From: Saprospiraceae bacterium
GTDB lineage: Bacteria > Bacteroidota > Bacteroidia > Chitinophagales > Saprospiraceae
DNA: 64,000 nt
Assembly (NCBI GenBank): GCA_016714025.1
Contig: JADJOB010000002.1
Span: 2,016,001-2,080,000, forward strand
Reading direction: 5' to 3'
Both the position numbers and the translations under genes were made by a program. Within the stretch, counting starts at the first letter, position 1, and every line of letters begins with the position of its first letter. Shown here in pieces: positions 10,601-19,079 of the stretch. The notes below the pieces were generated by a model that was not told the origin of the DNA, searched no databases, and saw nothing but the letters and a program-made list of their open reading frames with translations.

Positions 10601-11440
10601 CCGATTTTAATCAATGACCGAAACTGTAATATGATTACAGTGGATTATGTAGATACTTTGATTTCCAACAGTCCGGATGCCTGTTTAAAATTGATCCGCA
10701 CGTGGACGGTTATTGACTGGAATCAGTATGAACCGACTTTGGCCTTACTCGATGCGAAATGGACTTATCAACAAATCATTCATATCAACGACGCTGACGT
10801 ACCCGATTTACTAACTGTAATAGCAACACCCCAAACAGCAGACAGCAGCGGTTTTGCTTCAATAGATTTAACAGCCTCTGGTGTCGATAATTGTACTTTA
10901 GCTTCTGAGCTTCAGTTTAGCTATCTATTAGATGAATTCAATGATGGAAGTGGAAAATATCCAGGTGGTTATGAGTATCAGGTAGGTTCACTCAGTTTGC
11001 AAGAGTTTAACGATGGAAAACTTCCTGCGTTGGCTGACAATCCACGCGCTTTCAATGCCAATAATCCATTCAATGCAAGTGGAAAATATCCGGTAGGAAC
11101 ACATAAAATTCTTTGGACAGTCGTTGATGGATGTGGAAATACATTCAGTTCAGAAAAATTATTTGAGATCAAAGAAATTGTCGGTATTGATAACAATAAC
11201 AAAGTATCCAATGAATTAACCATCGTACCAAATCCATCAAACGGAAACTTTAAAATTGTATCCAGTCAATCCATCGATTTAATAAAATTGATTTCAAGTA
11301 CGGGTAAAATAACATTAGACTATCCTGTAACAGAAAGCAATTGGATCAGTTTAAAGGGAATTCCATCCGGTGTATATTTTGTTAAGACATTCAAACAAGG
11401 AAAACAACTTGCCATTGCCAAACTCATGGTAATGGAGTAG
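7646..11440 (+). CDS. Large secreted protein with T9SS C-terminal sorting domain and internal duplication
   Basis: 1264 aa. A signal peptide covers residues 1-23 (LIYGLWVLGNQVLNAQA). The body is rich in Cys, Asp and Trp, with repeated beta-sandwich-like modules marked by the phrase TIWVVDC and by HYR-like DxTPP/DTIAPVI sequences. Residues about 27-178 and 785-945 are related copies: both have an APADVVVS/SPPDIVVS opening, a WGLDGY/WGFDGY core and a TQTIWVVDC end. The last 75 residues (TIVPNPSNGNF, then GIPSGVYFVK) form a type A T9SS sorting domain. The protein is therefore predicted to cross the outer membrane and be surface-attached or released. Function is unknown; no catalytic motif is visible. 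A strong hairpin follows at 11472. Confidence 0.85.
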   Translation: MLKFRTFLIYGLWVLGNQVLNAQAPVLEAPADVVVSRGFSFNFSNLLDRTDTLFGVLHDDKNNRANLATQDLVCIAYCLPNPFTKYPGLDTNFLSTAPSIACDWFSQLYDITNPDDVYTLSWGLDGYYEALESDSIKIRISDQRVDGRGPILRIFEGFDSTGLVVSDVQTIWVVDCECVYDPDFQCQTEEVKLYFEPNCTLTILPEWLLDFSALKPCNEYLNLELRDWITNQKIDRQVNLEGVQVDYRDKLREIKYTLTDPFTGNTCMGRLILLDTIAPVIHCPADTIVDCSVDTRPITLGIPLVNENCEDYILNYIDQVVRGGCMDGYDRIITRKWIATDISGNKTECQHQIKVSLLSISEIVLPPDFDGTDRNALNCDEVYNKAIDVNSHIANSPFCIDGFLLDSAHWYANPLEPNIYPNRRLPRVLGWNRIEDPLDVNFGHPNPKTIYYPTHKDWTYSDPLCWGFDEHILWEGTGFPTGIECADLNISFRDSIVEHNTPNCSSSNLSCYDVFREWTVLDWCTTEMLVYTQKISITDTKGPEILYPDTIKVFLDPLTCKGRWEVLVPWLTDNCSNEIHYVFSSSGGDISGNETTGFVLSNLSKGIYTGTIIASDCCGNITNKESVIVVEDNTPPNAVCVEKLKVTVSINQVPGKNVAKVSAHWMSKSSADPCDSTIYFKIIRLDQLQGTSNGSDDSLEVTNNYCGLVNGDDNDQLDGTQIYFDDAATFCCADVDNKVSIVLRVFDRDPGAGPVLPSDMAPGGRLHNHFSDCISYVEVVDNSMPTLVSPPDIVVSCSFPIDISKLSDPNDSTFGRIVSDLSLRNKVISYDKVCPNFCVKNDITGYPGPVNDPPPPSPPASNRACDYTNTLYDSTHPDRFYELVWGFDGYVLSACEIIPEIQVTDFRKGGQGKITRRILVYGPNGITVTGTQTIWVVDCQPFNINKNNACDTLDDIIWPGNCNGQASILENCRDDWSPANPLLGSPILINDRNCNMITVDYVDTLISNSPDACLKLIRTWTVIDWNQYEPTLALLDAKWTYQQIIHINDADVPDLLTVIATPQTADSSGFASIDLTASGVDNCTLASELQFSYLLDEFNDGSGKYPGGYEYQVGSLSLQEFNDGKLPALADNPRAFNANNPFNASGKYPVGTHKILWTVVDGCGNTFSSEKLFEIKEIVGIDNNNKVSNELTIVPNPSNGNFKIVSSQSIDLIKLISSTGKITLDYPVTESNWISLKGIPSGVYFVKTFKQGKQLAIAKLMVME

Positions 11441-11471
11441 GGAACATTTTAAAGCACAAATGCATCTTCAT

Positions 11472-11508
11472 TTACAATTGGGAATAGCTTATGCTATTCC
11501 CAATTGTA
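11472..11508 (+). terminator. Strong hairpin, likely terminator of the 7646-11440 gene
   Basis: A 17-bp perfect stem (TTACAATTGGGAATAGC) with a TTAT loop lies 31 bp after the stop. It is followed by an AT-rich TTTATATATTA stretch rather than a pure T-tract. It would stop transcription before the next gene; the remaining gap to 11662 shows nothing else. Confidence 0.65.
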
Positions 11509-11662
11509 ATTTATATATTACACATTCACTGACCATTGACCACTTATTCTTCAGTTCTGAATTTAATCATTCATCAATTCTACTATAAATAAATTCAATC
11601 CATGCGAGTTAAGCAACCAGACTTTTCTTAGATTTACTTTTTATATCAAACAAAACCAATTC

Positions 11663-14386
11663 ATGAATCCCAAAATTGCAGTATTCTTTTGCTTATTAAG
11701 CATTTCTTTGAATGCACAAGTAGTAAAGCTGGACTCATCCAATTTGCCGATCTGTATCATTGATACCCGTGGAAAAGTCATTGCCAACGAGCCAAAAATT
11801 CTGGCGCATATGAAGATCATTGACAATGGCCCCGGGAAAATCAATAAAGTCAAGGATACCAAATACAACTACAATAATTTTATCGCGATCGAAATTCGCG
11901 GGAACAGTTCGCAGTTTTATCCGCAGAAACAATATGGCATCGAATTACGGGATAGTTTGACAGGATCAGATCTGGATGCCGGATTGATGGGCATGCCGGC
12001 TGAGGAAGATTGGGTTTTGTATGCTCCTTACAATGACATCAGCATGCTGCGCAATGTGCTCACCTATAATTTATGGAATGCAATGGGACATTGGGGTCCG
12101 CGCACCCGTTTTTGCGAATTGCTCATCAACAATGAATATGTAGGAATCTATATTTTAACCGAATCGATTAAACGGGGACCTGATCGGGTAGCCATTGCAA
12201 AACTTAATCCGGAAGATACCATTGGACTGGAACTCACCGGAGGTTATATTATGAAGATTGACAAGAATAGCAATGGAGCAGATCTGGGTTTTGTTTCTAA
12301 AGTTAAATCAACCACCAATTTGGATATTAACTGGTTGCATCATTATCCTGATTCCAATGACATTAAACCCAAGCAGCGAAAGTACATTCAGAATTTTATT
12401 GATACGGTGGAGTTGTTAATTGCATCACCCGGATTTTCAGATCCGGTAAAAGGATACAAGAAATACATCAGCGTCAATTCATTCATAGATTATTTTCTGA
12501 TCACTGAGTTTTCAAGAAATATCGACGCCTATAAAGCAAGCAGTTTTTTTTACAAGGAAAAACTGGAAGCAGATGGAAGTAAAGGCATGTTGAAAGCCGG
12601 ACCTGTTTGGGATTACAATTTTGCATTTGGAAATGCAAGTTTTTGTTCGGGGGCGCAAACTACCGGTTGGATGTACGATGGATGTGTTCCGGCTACCATA
12701 CCAACACCCATTTTATGGAGGAGATTGTTGGGAGATACCAATTATGCCAATGCGGTCAAATGCCGTTATCTTGAATTGAGAAAAACCCTGTTGGATACCG
12801 GAAATTTATTCCAATATTTAAATCGCTATGCATTCGATACCCTTGATGTGGCGCAAAAAAGACATTTCACCAAATGGAAAATTCTGGGCACCAATCCAGG
12901 TGGGTTCAATGCCTACATTGCCAGTTCGTATTTAGATGAAATGAATCGTTTAAAAAACTGGATACGCAATCGACTCAATTGGATGGATGCTAATTTACCG
13001 GGACGATGCATTCCGGCTCCGGTGATTGTAAAGCTTGAATTGCCATTAGATCCGGAATGTTTTCAGGGAGTCAGACCAGTGATGCAAAAAGCGCAACCAT
13101 TTAATATCGCTCCGTTCAATTACCAGGGAACTGAAAAATTAACCACGATTCCACCAAATATTATCCGATGGGTATTGATTGAATTGAGAGACGCGAAAGA
13201 TTCAACAAAAATTATTGATCGAAGGGCCGCTTTGCTTCGCATGGACAGTGTTTTGGTTGATACCAATTTGAATGTAGGCGTTCTGTTTCCAAAAGCCATA
13301 GACAAACAGCAATACTTTGTGATGGTTCGATACGATTCAATGGCCTTTCTATTGAGTAAAGAGCCTGTTGCAGTTCCCAATGACAATGATTACAATCTCA
13401 ACCGAAGCCACCGGTTGAATGGAATTTTGAATTCCAGTCCACTGATATATACTACCAATTGGATGGGTTTTGACACTTTAAAAGTATGTCAAGGCGAATC
13501 TTTATATTTAAGTGACAGCAACTTTGTTAAGTTGGGTTATTCATTTGAAGAGCAAATTGTATCAGCTGATGGCATCAATTTGAGCATTACAAAGCCACAT
13601 GAAATTTTATTTAATACGGATAGTGCTGGAGTTTATCAAGTAAGTATGTTTTTAAATTGCAAGGAGCATTCGATAATCAAGAGCCGTTTTGTAGTTGTTG
13701 TATTTGAAAATCCTACAGCTCGGATCATGGGGCCCTCTGCTTTTTGTTTAGGAGATACAATCACACTGCAATCAGAATTATTTAATTCCTATCAATGGAG
13801 TACGGGAGAAACTTCACAATCCATTCGCGTCAGCAAAGCAGGCCATTTTCAGTTGATGGTAAGCGATGCAAATGGATGTAGTGCAACAGCAGAAAAGGAA
13901 ATTATACAGCATCCGGAAATCAAAGGTAAAATCATTGCAGTACCAGCTTCGGCACCAACTAAATGTAAGTTGTATTTTCAGCCAGATGATTTGCTTGCAA
14001 ACTACAGTTATTTATGGAGCACAGGCGAACAAACAGATACCATTGAAACCAATGAACTAAACATTCATTTGACCATAATGGATACCAATCAATGCAAAAC
14101 TACGATAACATTTATATGTAATCCTGTTGCAAACGAAGACGAGTCAGTTGAACCCTTGCAGGTAAGTCCAAATCCAAACAAAGGATCATTCAAAATTTAC
14201 AGTCCGAATTCAATTGACAAGCTCACAATATTTTCAGTAAATGGAATTCGAATCTATGCTTTAAATACCAATGTACAAACTGAACCCATTCATCAAATCA
14301 ATATTAATAATCTAGCTCCCGGCATTTATTTAGGACGCGCAGTAATAGATAATAAAAACATCAGTTTTAGAATTGTGGTGGAGTAG
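11663..14386 (+). CDS. CotH kinase family protein with T9SS sorting domain
   Basis: 907 aa with a signal peptide (KIAVFFCLLSISLNAQ). Residues about 45-440 match CotH-type secreted kinases: RGNSSQFYPQKQYGIELRD, the EEDWVLYAPYND segment, YVGIYILTESIKRG, and the putative active-site GPVWDYNFAFGN. CotH of Bacillus spores is an atypical protein kinase, and many Bacteroidota carry secreted versions of unknown target. Residues 690-800 look like Ig/PKD-type modules (YQWSTGETSQSI, VSDANGC). The C-terminal 75 residues (QVSPNPNKGSFKIY, APGIYLGRA) are a T9SS type A signal. It probably acts outside the cell or on its surface. Confidence 0.9.
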   Translation: MNPKIAVFFCLLSISLNAQVVKLDSSNLPICIIDTRGKVIANEPKILAHMKIIDNGPGKINKVKDTKYNYNNFIAIEIRGNSSQFYPQKQYGIELRDSLTGSDLDAGLMGMPAEEDWVLYAPYNDISMLRNVLTYNLWNAMGHWGPRTRFCELLINNEYVGIYILTESIKRGPDRVAIAKLNPEDTIGLELTGGYIMKIDKNSNGADLGFVSKVKSTTNLDINWLHHYPDSNDIKPKQRKYIQNFIDTVELLIASPGFSDPVKGYKKYISVNSFIDYFLITEFSRNIDAYKASSFFYKEKLEADGSKGMLKAGPVWDYNFAFGNASFCSGAQTTGWMYDGCVPATIPTPILWRRLLGDTNYANAVKCRYLELRKTLLDTGNLFQYLNRYAFDTLDVAQKRHFTKWKILGTNPGGFNAYIASSYLDEMNRLKNWIRNRLNWMDANLPGRCIPAPVIVKLELPLDPECFQGVRPVMQKAQPFNIAPFNYQGTEKLTTIPPNIIRWVLIELRDAKDSTKIIDRRAALLRMDSVLVDTNLNVGVLFPKAIDKQQYFVMVRYDSMAFLLSKEPVAVPNDNDYNLNRSHRLNGILNSSPLIYTTNWMGFDTLKVCQGESLYLSDSNFVKLGYSFEEQIVSADGINLSITKPHEILFNTDSAGVYQVSMFLNCKEHSIIKSRFVVVVFENPTARIMGPSAFCLGDTITLQSELFNSYQWSTGETSQSIRVSKAGHFQLMVSDANGCSATAEKEIIQHPEIKGKIIAVPASAPTKCKLYFQPDDLLANYSYLWSTGEQTDTIETNELNIHLTIMDTNQCKTTITFICNPVANEDESVEPLQVSPNPNKGSFKIYSPNSIDKLTIFSVNGIRIYALNTNVQTEPIHQININNLAPGIYLGRAVIDNKNISFRIVVE

Positions 14387-14403
14387 GGAATTTAATTTTC
14401 AGG

Positions 14404-14459
14404 TTTCTTCAGCATCCCAAATTCAGGGTTTAAACCCTGAATTTGGGATGCTGAAGAAA
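14404..14459. repeat. Perfect 56-bp palindrome, relative of the one at 6559
   Basis: A 28-bp arm, mirror-perfect around TTTAAA, begins 17 bp after the stop of the CotH gene. The inner arm AAATTCAGGGTTT is identical to that at 6559-6598. The outer part (TTTCTTCAGCATCCC here, GCCTCAC there) is different but fully paired. It could act as a terminator for the CotH gene, although there is no T-tract. Confidence 0.88.
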
Positions 14460-14610
14460 GCAGCAAAAGTCATAATTCTGCAATACTAAAATGCTGCAAT
14501 TCTACAATGAAATAATCTTACAATCTTCGCTGGGCGTAAGCTGCGCCTACAGTTCAGTAATCAACAATCAGAGGTTAGTTGTCAGCTAACTTTAGAATAA
14601 AATCTAACTG

Positions 14611-14864
14611 TTCGAAATGCAGCGTGCGGCGAAAATTTTTCAGAGCCATGTTTAAAAAGTATTCTATTAGATGTAAAACTGCCGCATTTGTATAACCACC
14701 AAAAGCGTGAGAAAAATTTGAGCTGAAGCCTGAGTCTAGCAAGAACGCCTTCATTTCGAACAAGCCTTTTGGTTCTTTTGGGCGAATGCAAAAGAACGAA
14801 GCCCCTTATTATTCGTGTCAACAATTAAAGGCATCTGTTTTTTACCTTCCTTCGCTAGGCGTAG
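14611..14864. repeat. Dispersed ~250-bp repeat, copy 1
   Basis: Begins TTCGAAATGCAGCGTGCGGCG and ends in ACCTTCCTTCGCTAGGCGTAG. Six copies occur in the window (14.6, 14.9, 45.2, 45.6, 45.9 and 46.3 kb), all in the same direction. Apparent minus-strand reading frames (about 60-80 aa, with KEPKGLFEMKAFLL or SPKRTKRLVRNEG) are shifted by indels between copies, so I treat the repeat as non-coding. A leader with CAATAATCAACAATCAGAGG precedes this copy as it does copies 2 and 5. Confidence 0.88.
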
Positions 14865-14935
14865 TCTGCGTCAACAGTTCAATAATCAACAATCAGAGGT
14901 CAGTTGTCAGCTAACGTTAGGATAAAATCTAACCG

Positions 14936-15190
14936 TTCGAAATGCAGCGTGCGGCGAAAATTTTTCAGAGCCAAGTTAAACTAAGTATTCTATTAGTTGT
15001 AAAACTGACGCATCTGTATAACCACCAAAAGCGTGAGAAAAATTTGAGCTGAAGCTCGAGCTTAGCAAAAACGCCTTCATTTCGAACAAGCCTTTTGGTT
15101 CTTTTGGGCGAATGCAAAAGAACGAAGCCCCTTATTATTCGTGTCAACAATTAAAGGCATCTGTTTTTTACCTTCCTTCGCTGGGCGTAG
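14936..15190. repeat. Dispersed ~250-bp repeat, copy 2
   Basis: Same element, 325 bp downstream of copy 1. Its tail continues without a break into a further ~160 bp (to about 15350) that is nearly identical to the tail of copy 6 at 46515-46672. The two loci therefore share over 400 bp in direct orientation, about 31 kb apart. The AGCCATG of copy 1 is AGCCAAG here, and the interior shows scattered substitutions. The rest of the gap to hicB (15350-15494) shows no feature. Confidence 0.88.
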
Positions 15191-15494
15191 GCTAAGCCTA
15201 CGTCCTTATTTTCAATCGCAGAAGAACCCGAGTTTTGTTTTAAATAAATGCAATCATCAAATAGGCTTGACCTATGAAGAAATGCATGTTTAAAATAGAA
15301 GAATAATTTTACTTATAGCTTAATTAATTCCTCTATAGGTTCAAGCAATGCATAGCTCAGTAGTTAACAATTTATATTGTAGAATGGAGTAGCTAAAAAT
15401 TTCAAAATTAAATAATGGTAATTGCCTACTTAACTAAATCTACACTCAGAATAGAAACATAAGTAAAAACTACATTTAATTTGAATGAAATCAA

Positions 15495-15893
15495 TTAGTC
15501 TGTTGTCAACACAATAGAATTTAATTTTTTGCTTACTTCACGGATCGCCGTCATCACTTTGGCAGCTTGGCTTTCAGAAGCTCTCTTAGTTCCAGATACG
15601 TATTGTCTTAAAAGACCTGGATTCAATTTGCCTGTTTTCGCCAGTTGGCTAATATTTACTTCGGGAATTAAATCAAAAATGGATTCCAGATCAACCTCGA
15701 ATTTGATTTTATATCCCTTACTGAGTTGTTTTTTTACAGCAGTATCTTCTTCAATAAGAATACTGATCATTTCTTCTAGATTGGATTTGACTTCTTCATA
15801 GCTAGAACCTCCGGCTACACAGCCATCCAAATCTTTCAAGTATGCAAAAAATGCATCTTCGTTTCGTTCTATAATTGCAGTTAATTGTTTCAT
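15495..15893 (-). CDS. hicB: HicB-family antitoxin
   Basis: 132 aa. Residues 1-60 show the partially degraded RNase H-like HicB fold: FFAYLKDLDGCVAGGSSYEEV followed by a helix. The C-terminal half (ISQLAKTGKLNPGLLRQYVSG, then ASESQAAKVMTAI) is a helix-turn-helix, as in HicB proteins that bind their own promoter. HicB neutralises the mRNA-cleaving toxin HicA. The toxin remnant lies immediately upstream on the same strand, with a 1-bp gap between its stop and this ATG, which is the usual hicA-hicB order. The antitoxin frame is intact although the toxin is broken. Confidence 0.88.
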   Translation of the reverse strand: MKQLTAIIERNEDAFFAYLKDLDGCVAGGSSYEEVKSNLEEMISILIEEDTAVKKQLSKGYKIKFEVDLESIFDLIPEVNISQLAKTGKLNPGLLRQYVSGTKRASESQAAKVMTAIREVSKKLNSIVLTTD

Positions 15894-15894
15894 T

Positions 15895-16097
15895 TTAAAT
15901 TTTAATTTCAGCTTTTTTCAAGATACTTTGTTCTGTTCCTTTTGGTAAATCTTTAGAGCCGTGAAATGGTATGACCACAATGCCACTAATTTTAAATGTT
16001 TATAAATTCTGCGACTCCCGTTTTGCCATACAAAATACCAGCCATTAGCTATAATTAGTTTTTCTGTTTCTAGAGCTTTTACTCCGTAAAGGTAGCA
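15895..16097 (-). pseudogene. hicA: Decayed HicA toxin: frameshift and loss of catalytic histidine
   Basis: Reading the minus strand, ANGWYFVWQNGSRRIYKH and then, in another frame, VVIPFHGSKDLPKGTEQSIL reconstruct a HicA mRNA interferase. One base is missing in an A-run near 15990, where the frame switches. In HicA the catalytic residue is the histidine of the GSH motif; here the codon is CGC (Arg) at 16011-16013. No good start codon exists: upstream of CYLYGVKALETEKL there is a stop. The toxin is thus inactive by two or three independent lesions. The gap 16098-16378 contains no gene I can support. Confidence 0.8.
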
Positions 16098-16378
16098 TAA
16101 TTGCTACTATTTAAAATCAAATTATTTTTATAATCTTTGGGGATTCCATAATTCGAATCAGCTTTATCCAGCTTCCTTTTTGGTCCAATTATTATGGGCA
16201 GGGTTCAAGCAGTTCTTTAAACTACTCAAAGAGGGTATTTTATAAACCTTCAAATTTTACTAGCATTGGTAAAATTGACTACAAACTATTGATCGCTCAC
16301 CGATAATGTAAAATATTCTTTTGCAAAAAATGAAATATTCAATATAAAACTTATCTTGCAATGAATTAACGCCAACCA

Positions 16379-16891
16379 ATGATCAAGTATATCTCCATTA
16401 TACTCGCCCTCGGCTTTGCCAGCTGCAAGACAAGCAAACTCGATCAACAATCAGAACAGCAAAGCATTATTAAGGTATTGGATCGATGGCACCAGGCAGC
16501 GGGCTCAGCGGATTTCAAAGCCTATTTTGATGTGCTAACCGAAGATGCTATTTTTATGGGAACCGATGCAACAGAGCACTGGGACAAGCTGCATTTTATG
16601 GAATTTTCCAAACCCTATTTCGACAGAGGCAAAGCCTGGAATTTTAAATCCTTGCAACGACACATTTACTTTGATCCATCCGGACGCATCGCCTGGTTTG
16701 ATGAATTACTCGACACTCAAATGAAAATTTGCCGGGGATCTGGTGTAATGCAAAAACAAGGCAATGCCTGGAAAATCAAACAGTATGTTTTGTCTATGAC
16801 CGTCCCCAATGAGAAGGTGGATGAGGTGGTGAGGGTGAAGGATACAATTGAAACAAAGATTATCTTGAAATTAGTTGAAGATCGGAAGTAA
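16379..16891 (+). CDS. SnoaL-like/DUF4440-type lipoprotein
   Basis: 170 aa. The N-terminal hydrophobic stretch ends in a lipobox, LGFASC, so the mature protein begins at Cys16 and is likely membrane-anchored in the periplasm. The rest resembles the NTF2-like fold: a helix with VLDRWHQAAGSADFKAYFDVLTEDAIFMG is the classic DUF4440/SnoaL opening, and WKIKQYVLSM is a final beta strand. Such domains are small binding pockets or enzymes; the ligand cannot be inferred. It is upstream of two PhoD-like genes, but the 52-bp gap leaves operon membership uncertain. Confidence 0.78.
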   Translation: MIKYISIILALGFASCKTSKLDQQSEQQSIIKVLDRWHQAAGSADFKAYFDVLTEDAIFMGTDATEHWDKLHFMEFSKPYFDRGKAWNFKSLQRHIYFDPSGRIAWFDELLDTQMKICRGSGVMQKQGNAWKIKQYVLSMTVPNEKVDEVVRVKDTIETKIILKLVEDRK

Positions 16892-16943
16892 TTGAAATTG
16901 GATTTAGTAATTGTTTCATTTTAAATTTTTATAAATTCATTTA

Positions 16944-17957
16944 ATGAAAATTGCATTCACCTCCTGTTCAAACATCATACAATATCCAAATCAATATTGG
17001 TGGAAGGACATTGAATCACAAGACCCGGACTATTTGTTTCTCTTGGGTGATAATATTTACATGGACATTCCAAAGAGGAAAGGAAAGTTAAAGAGAATGA
17101 ATGCAGATGAATATGAAAATGAAATGCGGATCATATATAACAAACAATTTCAAGAGGTTCATTTTGCTAGTTTGGTTGAGAAGATGATTTTAAAAAAGGG
17201 TCTTTATGCCATTTGGGATGACCATGATTTTTTATGGAATGATGCTTTGGGGGAAGGAAAAGTGACTGCATTGGATCGGGAAAAAATGGCAAGATCCCGA
17301 AGTTTATTTCATCAGTATTTCAAGAATTGTTCCACAAATGGAACACATCTGTATTATTATCTTGATATTGGCCCGGCGCAAGTATTGTTTTTGGATAATC
17401 GAACCTATGCGCAAATCAAAGATACAAATGCTAAGTTGTTGGGAGATGCACAATTTGAATATATTAAAGAATCTTTGTTGCCAGGTAAAGATTTTACAAT
17501 CATCTGTGGCGGATTGACCTTAACCGAAAGCATGATTAAAAAGTTCCGTGGCCCTGCGGATAACTGGCTTGACTATCCCTTAGACCTTGTAAAATTATGC
17601 GAAATACTTTCTACCTATAAGAATGTTTTGTTTTTAGGAGGAGATATCCATAGGAATGGATTTCAAGAACCAATTTTATTAAAAGATATTTTGGAAATCC
17701 TTAAGCCAAATTGGCTGACAACAGAAGCGTGGAATAAATTGCGTACCCCCCCTCAGTTTATTTCATCAGGTATTGCAATTGATCGGCCAGATGTGGTTAG
17801 AAATTGGGCTTTATTGAAAATAGAGACAAGTGGTGTTGACATTACATACTACAAATTTGACCCAAACAGTACTACCTCCACAAAATTAGATGCAAAAACG
17901 ACAGATGATGCCAATGAATGGCTCAAGGAGAATAATTATTTTATCCCTATAGCATAA
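16944..17957 (+). CDS. PhoD-like metallophosphatase (tandem copy 1)
   Basis: 337 aa with no signal peptide, so probably cytoplasmic. Metal-binding motifs of the alkaline phosphatase D/calcineurin-like superfamily are present: FTSCSN at the N-terminus, FLLGDNIYMD near residue 30, IWDDHDFLWND near 95 and LGGDIHRNG near 235. PhoD-type enzymes cleave phosphodiesters or monoesters with Fe/Ca or similar metals (family knowledge). The next gene is a clear paralogue with the same length and motifs, so they arose by tandem duplication. Confidence 0.87.
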   Translation: MKIAFTSCSNIIQYPNQYWWKDIESQDPDYLFLLGDNIYMDIPKRKGKLKRMNADEYENEMRIIYNKQFQEVHFASLVEKMILKKGLYAIWDDHDFLWNDALGEGKVTALDREKMARSRSLFHQYFKNCSTNGTHLYYYLDIGPAQVLFLDNRTYAQIKDTNAKLLGDAQFEYIKESLLPGKDFTIICGGLTLTESMIKKFRGPADNWLDYPLDLVKLCEILSTYKNVLFLGGDIHRNGFQEPILLKDILEILKPNWLTTEAWNKLRTPPQFISSGIAIDRPDVVRNWALLKIETSGVDITYYKFDPNSTTSTKLDAKTTDDANEWLKENNYFIPIA

Positions 17958-18020
17958 GGGTTTTAATTTTAATTCCAAATAGCAATGCTTTATTTTTAAA
18001 AATCAGATTAAATTGAAATC

Positions 18021-19049
18021 ATGAAAATTGCATTCACTTCTTGTATTAATATCACCCAGTATCCAAATCAACCTTGGTGGAAGGATATTGAGGAACAAGA
18101 TCCAGATTATTTGTTTTTATTGGGCGATAATATTTATATGGATTATCCATTGCTAAAAGAGCCATTTAAATATGAATTGAAATTAATGAGTGCAATTAAT
18201 TATCAATCGAAAATGGAAAATCATTATGAAAACCAATTCAAGGAAAGTAGTTTTAAAAGCCTTTTCGATAAATTAAATCAGGAGAATCGTTTATTTGGAA
18301 TTTGGGATGACCATGATTTTTTGTGGAATAATTCAAGAGGACTAACTTTATTGGCTAGCAAGGATTCATTAAAGTATGAAATAAAAGAGAAGATAGATAT
18401 TTCTAGACGCCTTTTTCATCAGTATTTTAAAAATTGTTCTTCAAATTTACCAGAATTATATTATTTAATTGATACCCCTTTGGCTAGAGTTATTTTTCTT
18501 GATGCAAGAAGTTATAGTGAAAAAGCGGGGGTAAATAGTTTGTTACTTGGTAATACTCAATTTGAGTATTTAGAAAAGTCGTTAAATCATGATAGGAAAT
18601 ATACTATTATTTGTTCTGGTCAAACACTAACTGAAAAACGGGAAAGAGATCAAATTGTATCTAAAGAAAATTGGTCTGGATATCCAATGGAACTGGTTAA
18701 ATTATGTAGGATGATAAAGGATATGTCCAATGTTATTTTTTTAAGTGGAGATATTCATAAAAATAAATTTGTTGCTCCTGTTACACTTAGTGATATTAAG
18801 AGGATTGTCAAACCGGGTAATGTTTCTGATAAGGAATTTAAAACTTTGAAGACACCAATACAATTTATCTCTTCAGGATTTGCGCTTAGCATGAAAGGAG
18901 TATTAAAAAATTGGGCAATGTTGAATATTGATGATGAAGGACTCTCCATTAACTATTTCAAAAAACATTCCAAGGACAAACTCAAAACTACACTAGATAT
19001 AGATACCACAAATCAAGCATCTAAATGGCTGCAAGAAAATAAATTTTAA
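18021..19049 (+). CDS. PhoD-like metallophosphatase (tandem copy 2)
   Basis: 342 aa, paralogue of the preceding gene: both begin MKIAFTSC, then QYPNQ.WWKDIE.QDPDYLFLLGDNIYMD. It keeps the motif series GDNIYMD, IWDDHDFLWNN and LSGDIHKNK. Copies have diverged considerably after residue 40, so the duplication is not recent. Codon third positions look more AT-rich here than in copy 1. The gap between the two is 63 bp with no visible terminator, so they are likely one transcript. Confidence 0.86.
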   Translation: MKIAFTSCINITQYPNQPWWKDIEEQDPDYLFLLGDNIYMDYPLLKEPFKYELKLMSAINYQSKMENHYENQFKESSFKSLFDKLNQENRLFGIWDDHDFLWNNSRGLTLLASKDSLKYEIKEKIDISRRLFHQYFKNCSSNLPELYYLIDTPLARVIFLDARSYSEKAGVNSLLLGNTQFEYLEKSLNHDRKYTIICSGQTLTEKRERDQIVSKENWSGYPMELVKLCRMIKDMSNVIFLSGDIHKNKFVAPVTLSDIKRIVKPGNVSDKEFKTLKTPIQFISSGFALSMKGVLKNWAMLNIDDEGLSINYFKKHSKDKLKTTLDIDTTNQASKWLQENKF

Positions 19050-19079
19050 ATACCAATCATACTTTAATTAAATGTGTCA

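Noticed and set aside
14575..15150. Minus-strand open frames of 61-80 aa in the dispersed repeat (also 45201-46474)
   Set aside because: The same repeat gives two alternative overlapping frames, and indels between copies shift both. No start signals or codon bias; better explained as non-coding repeat.
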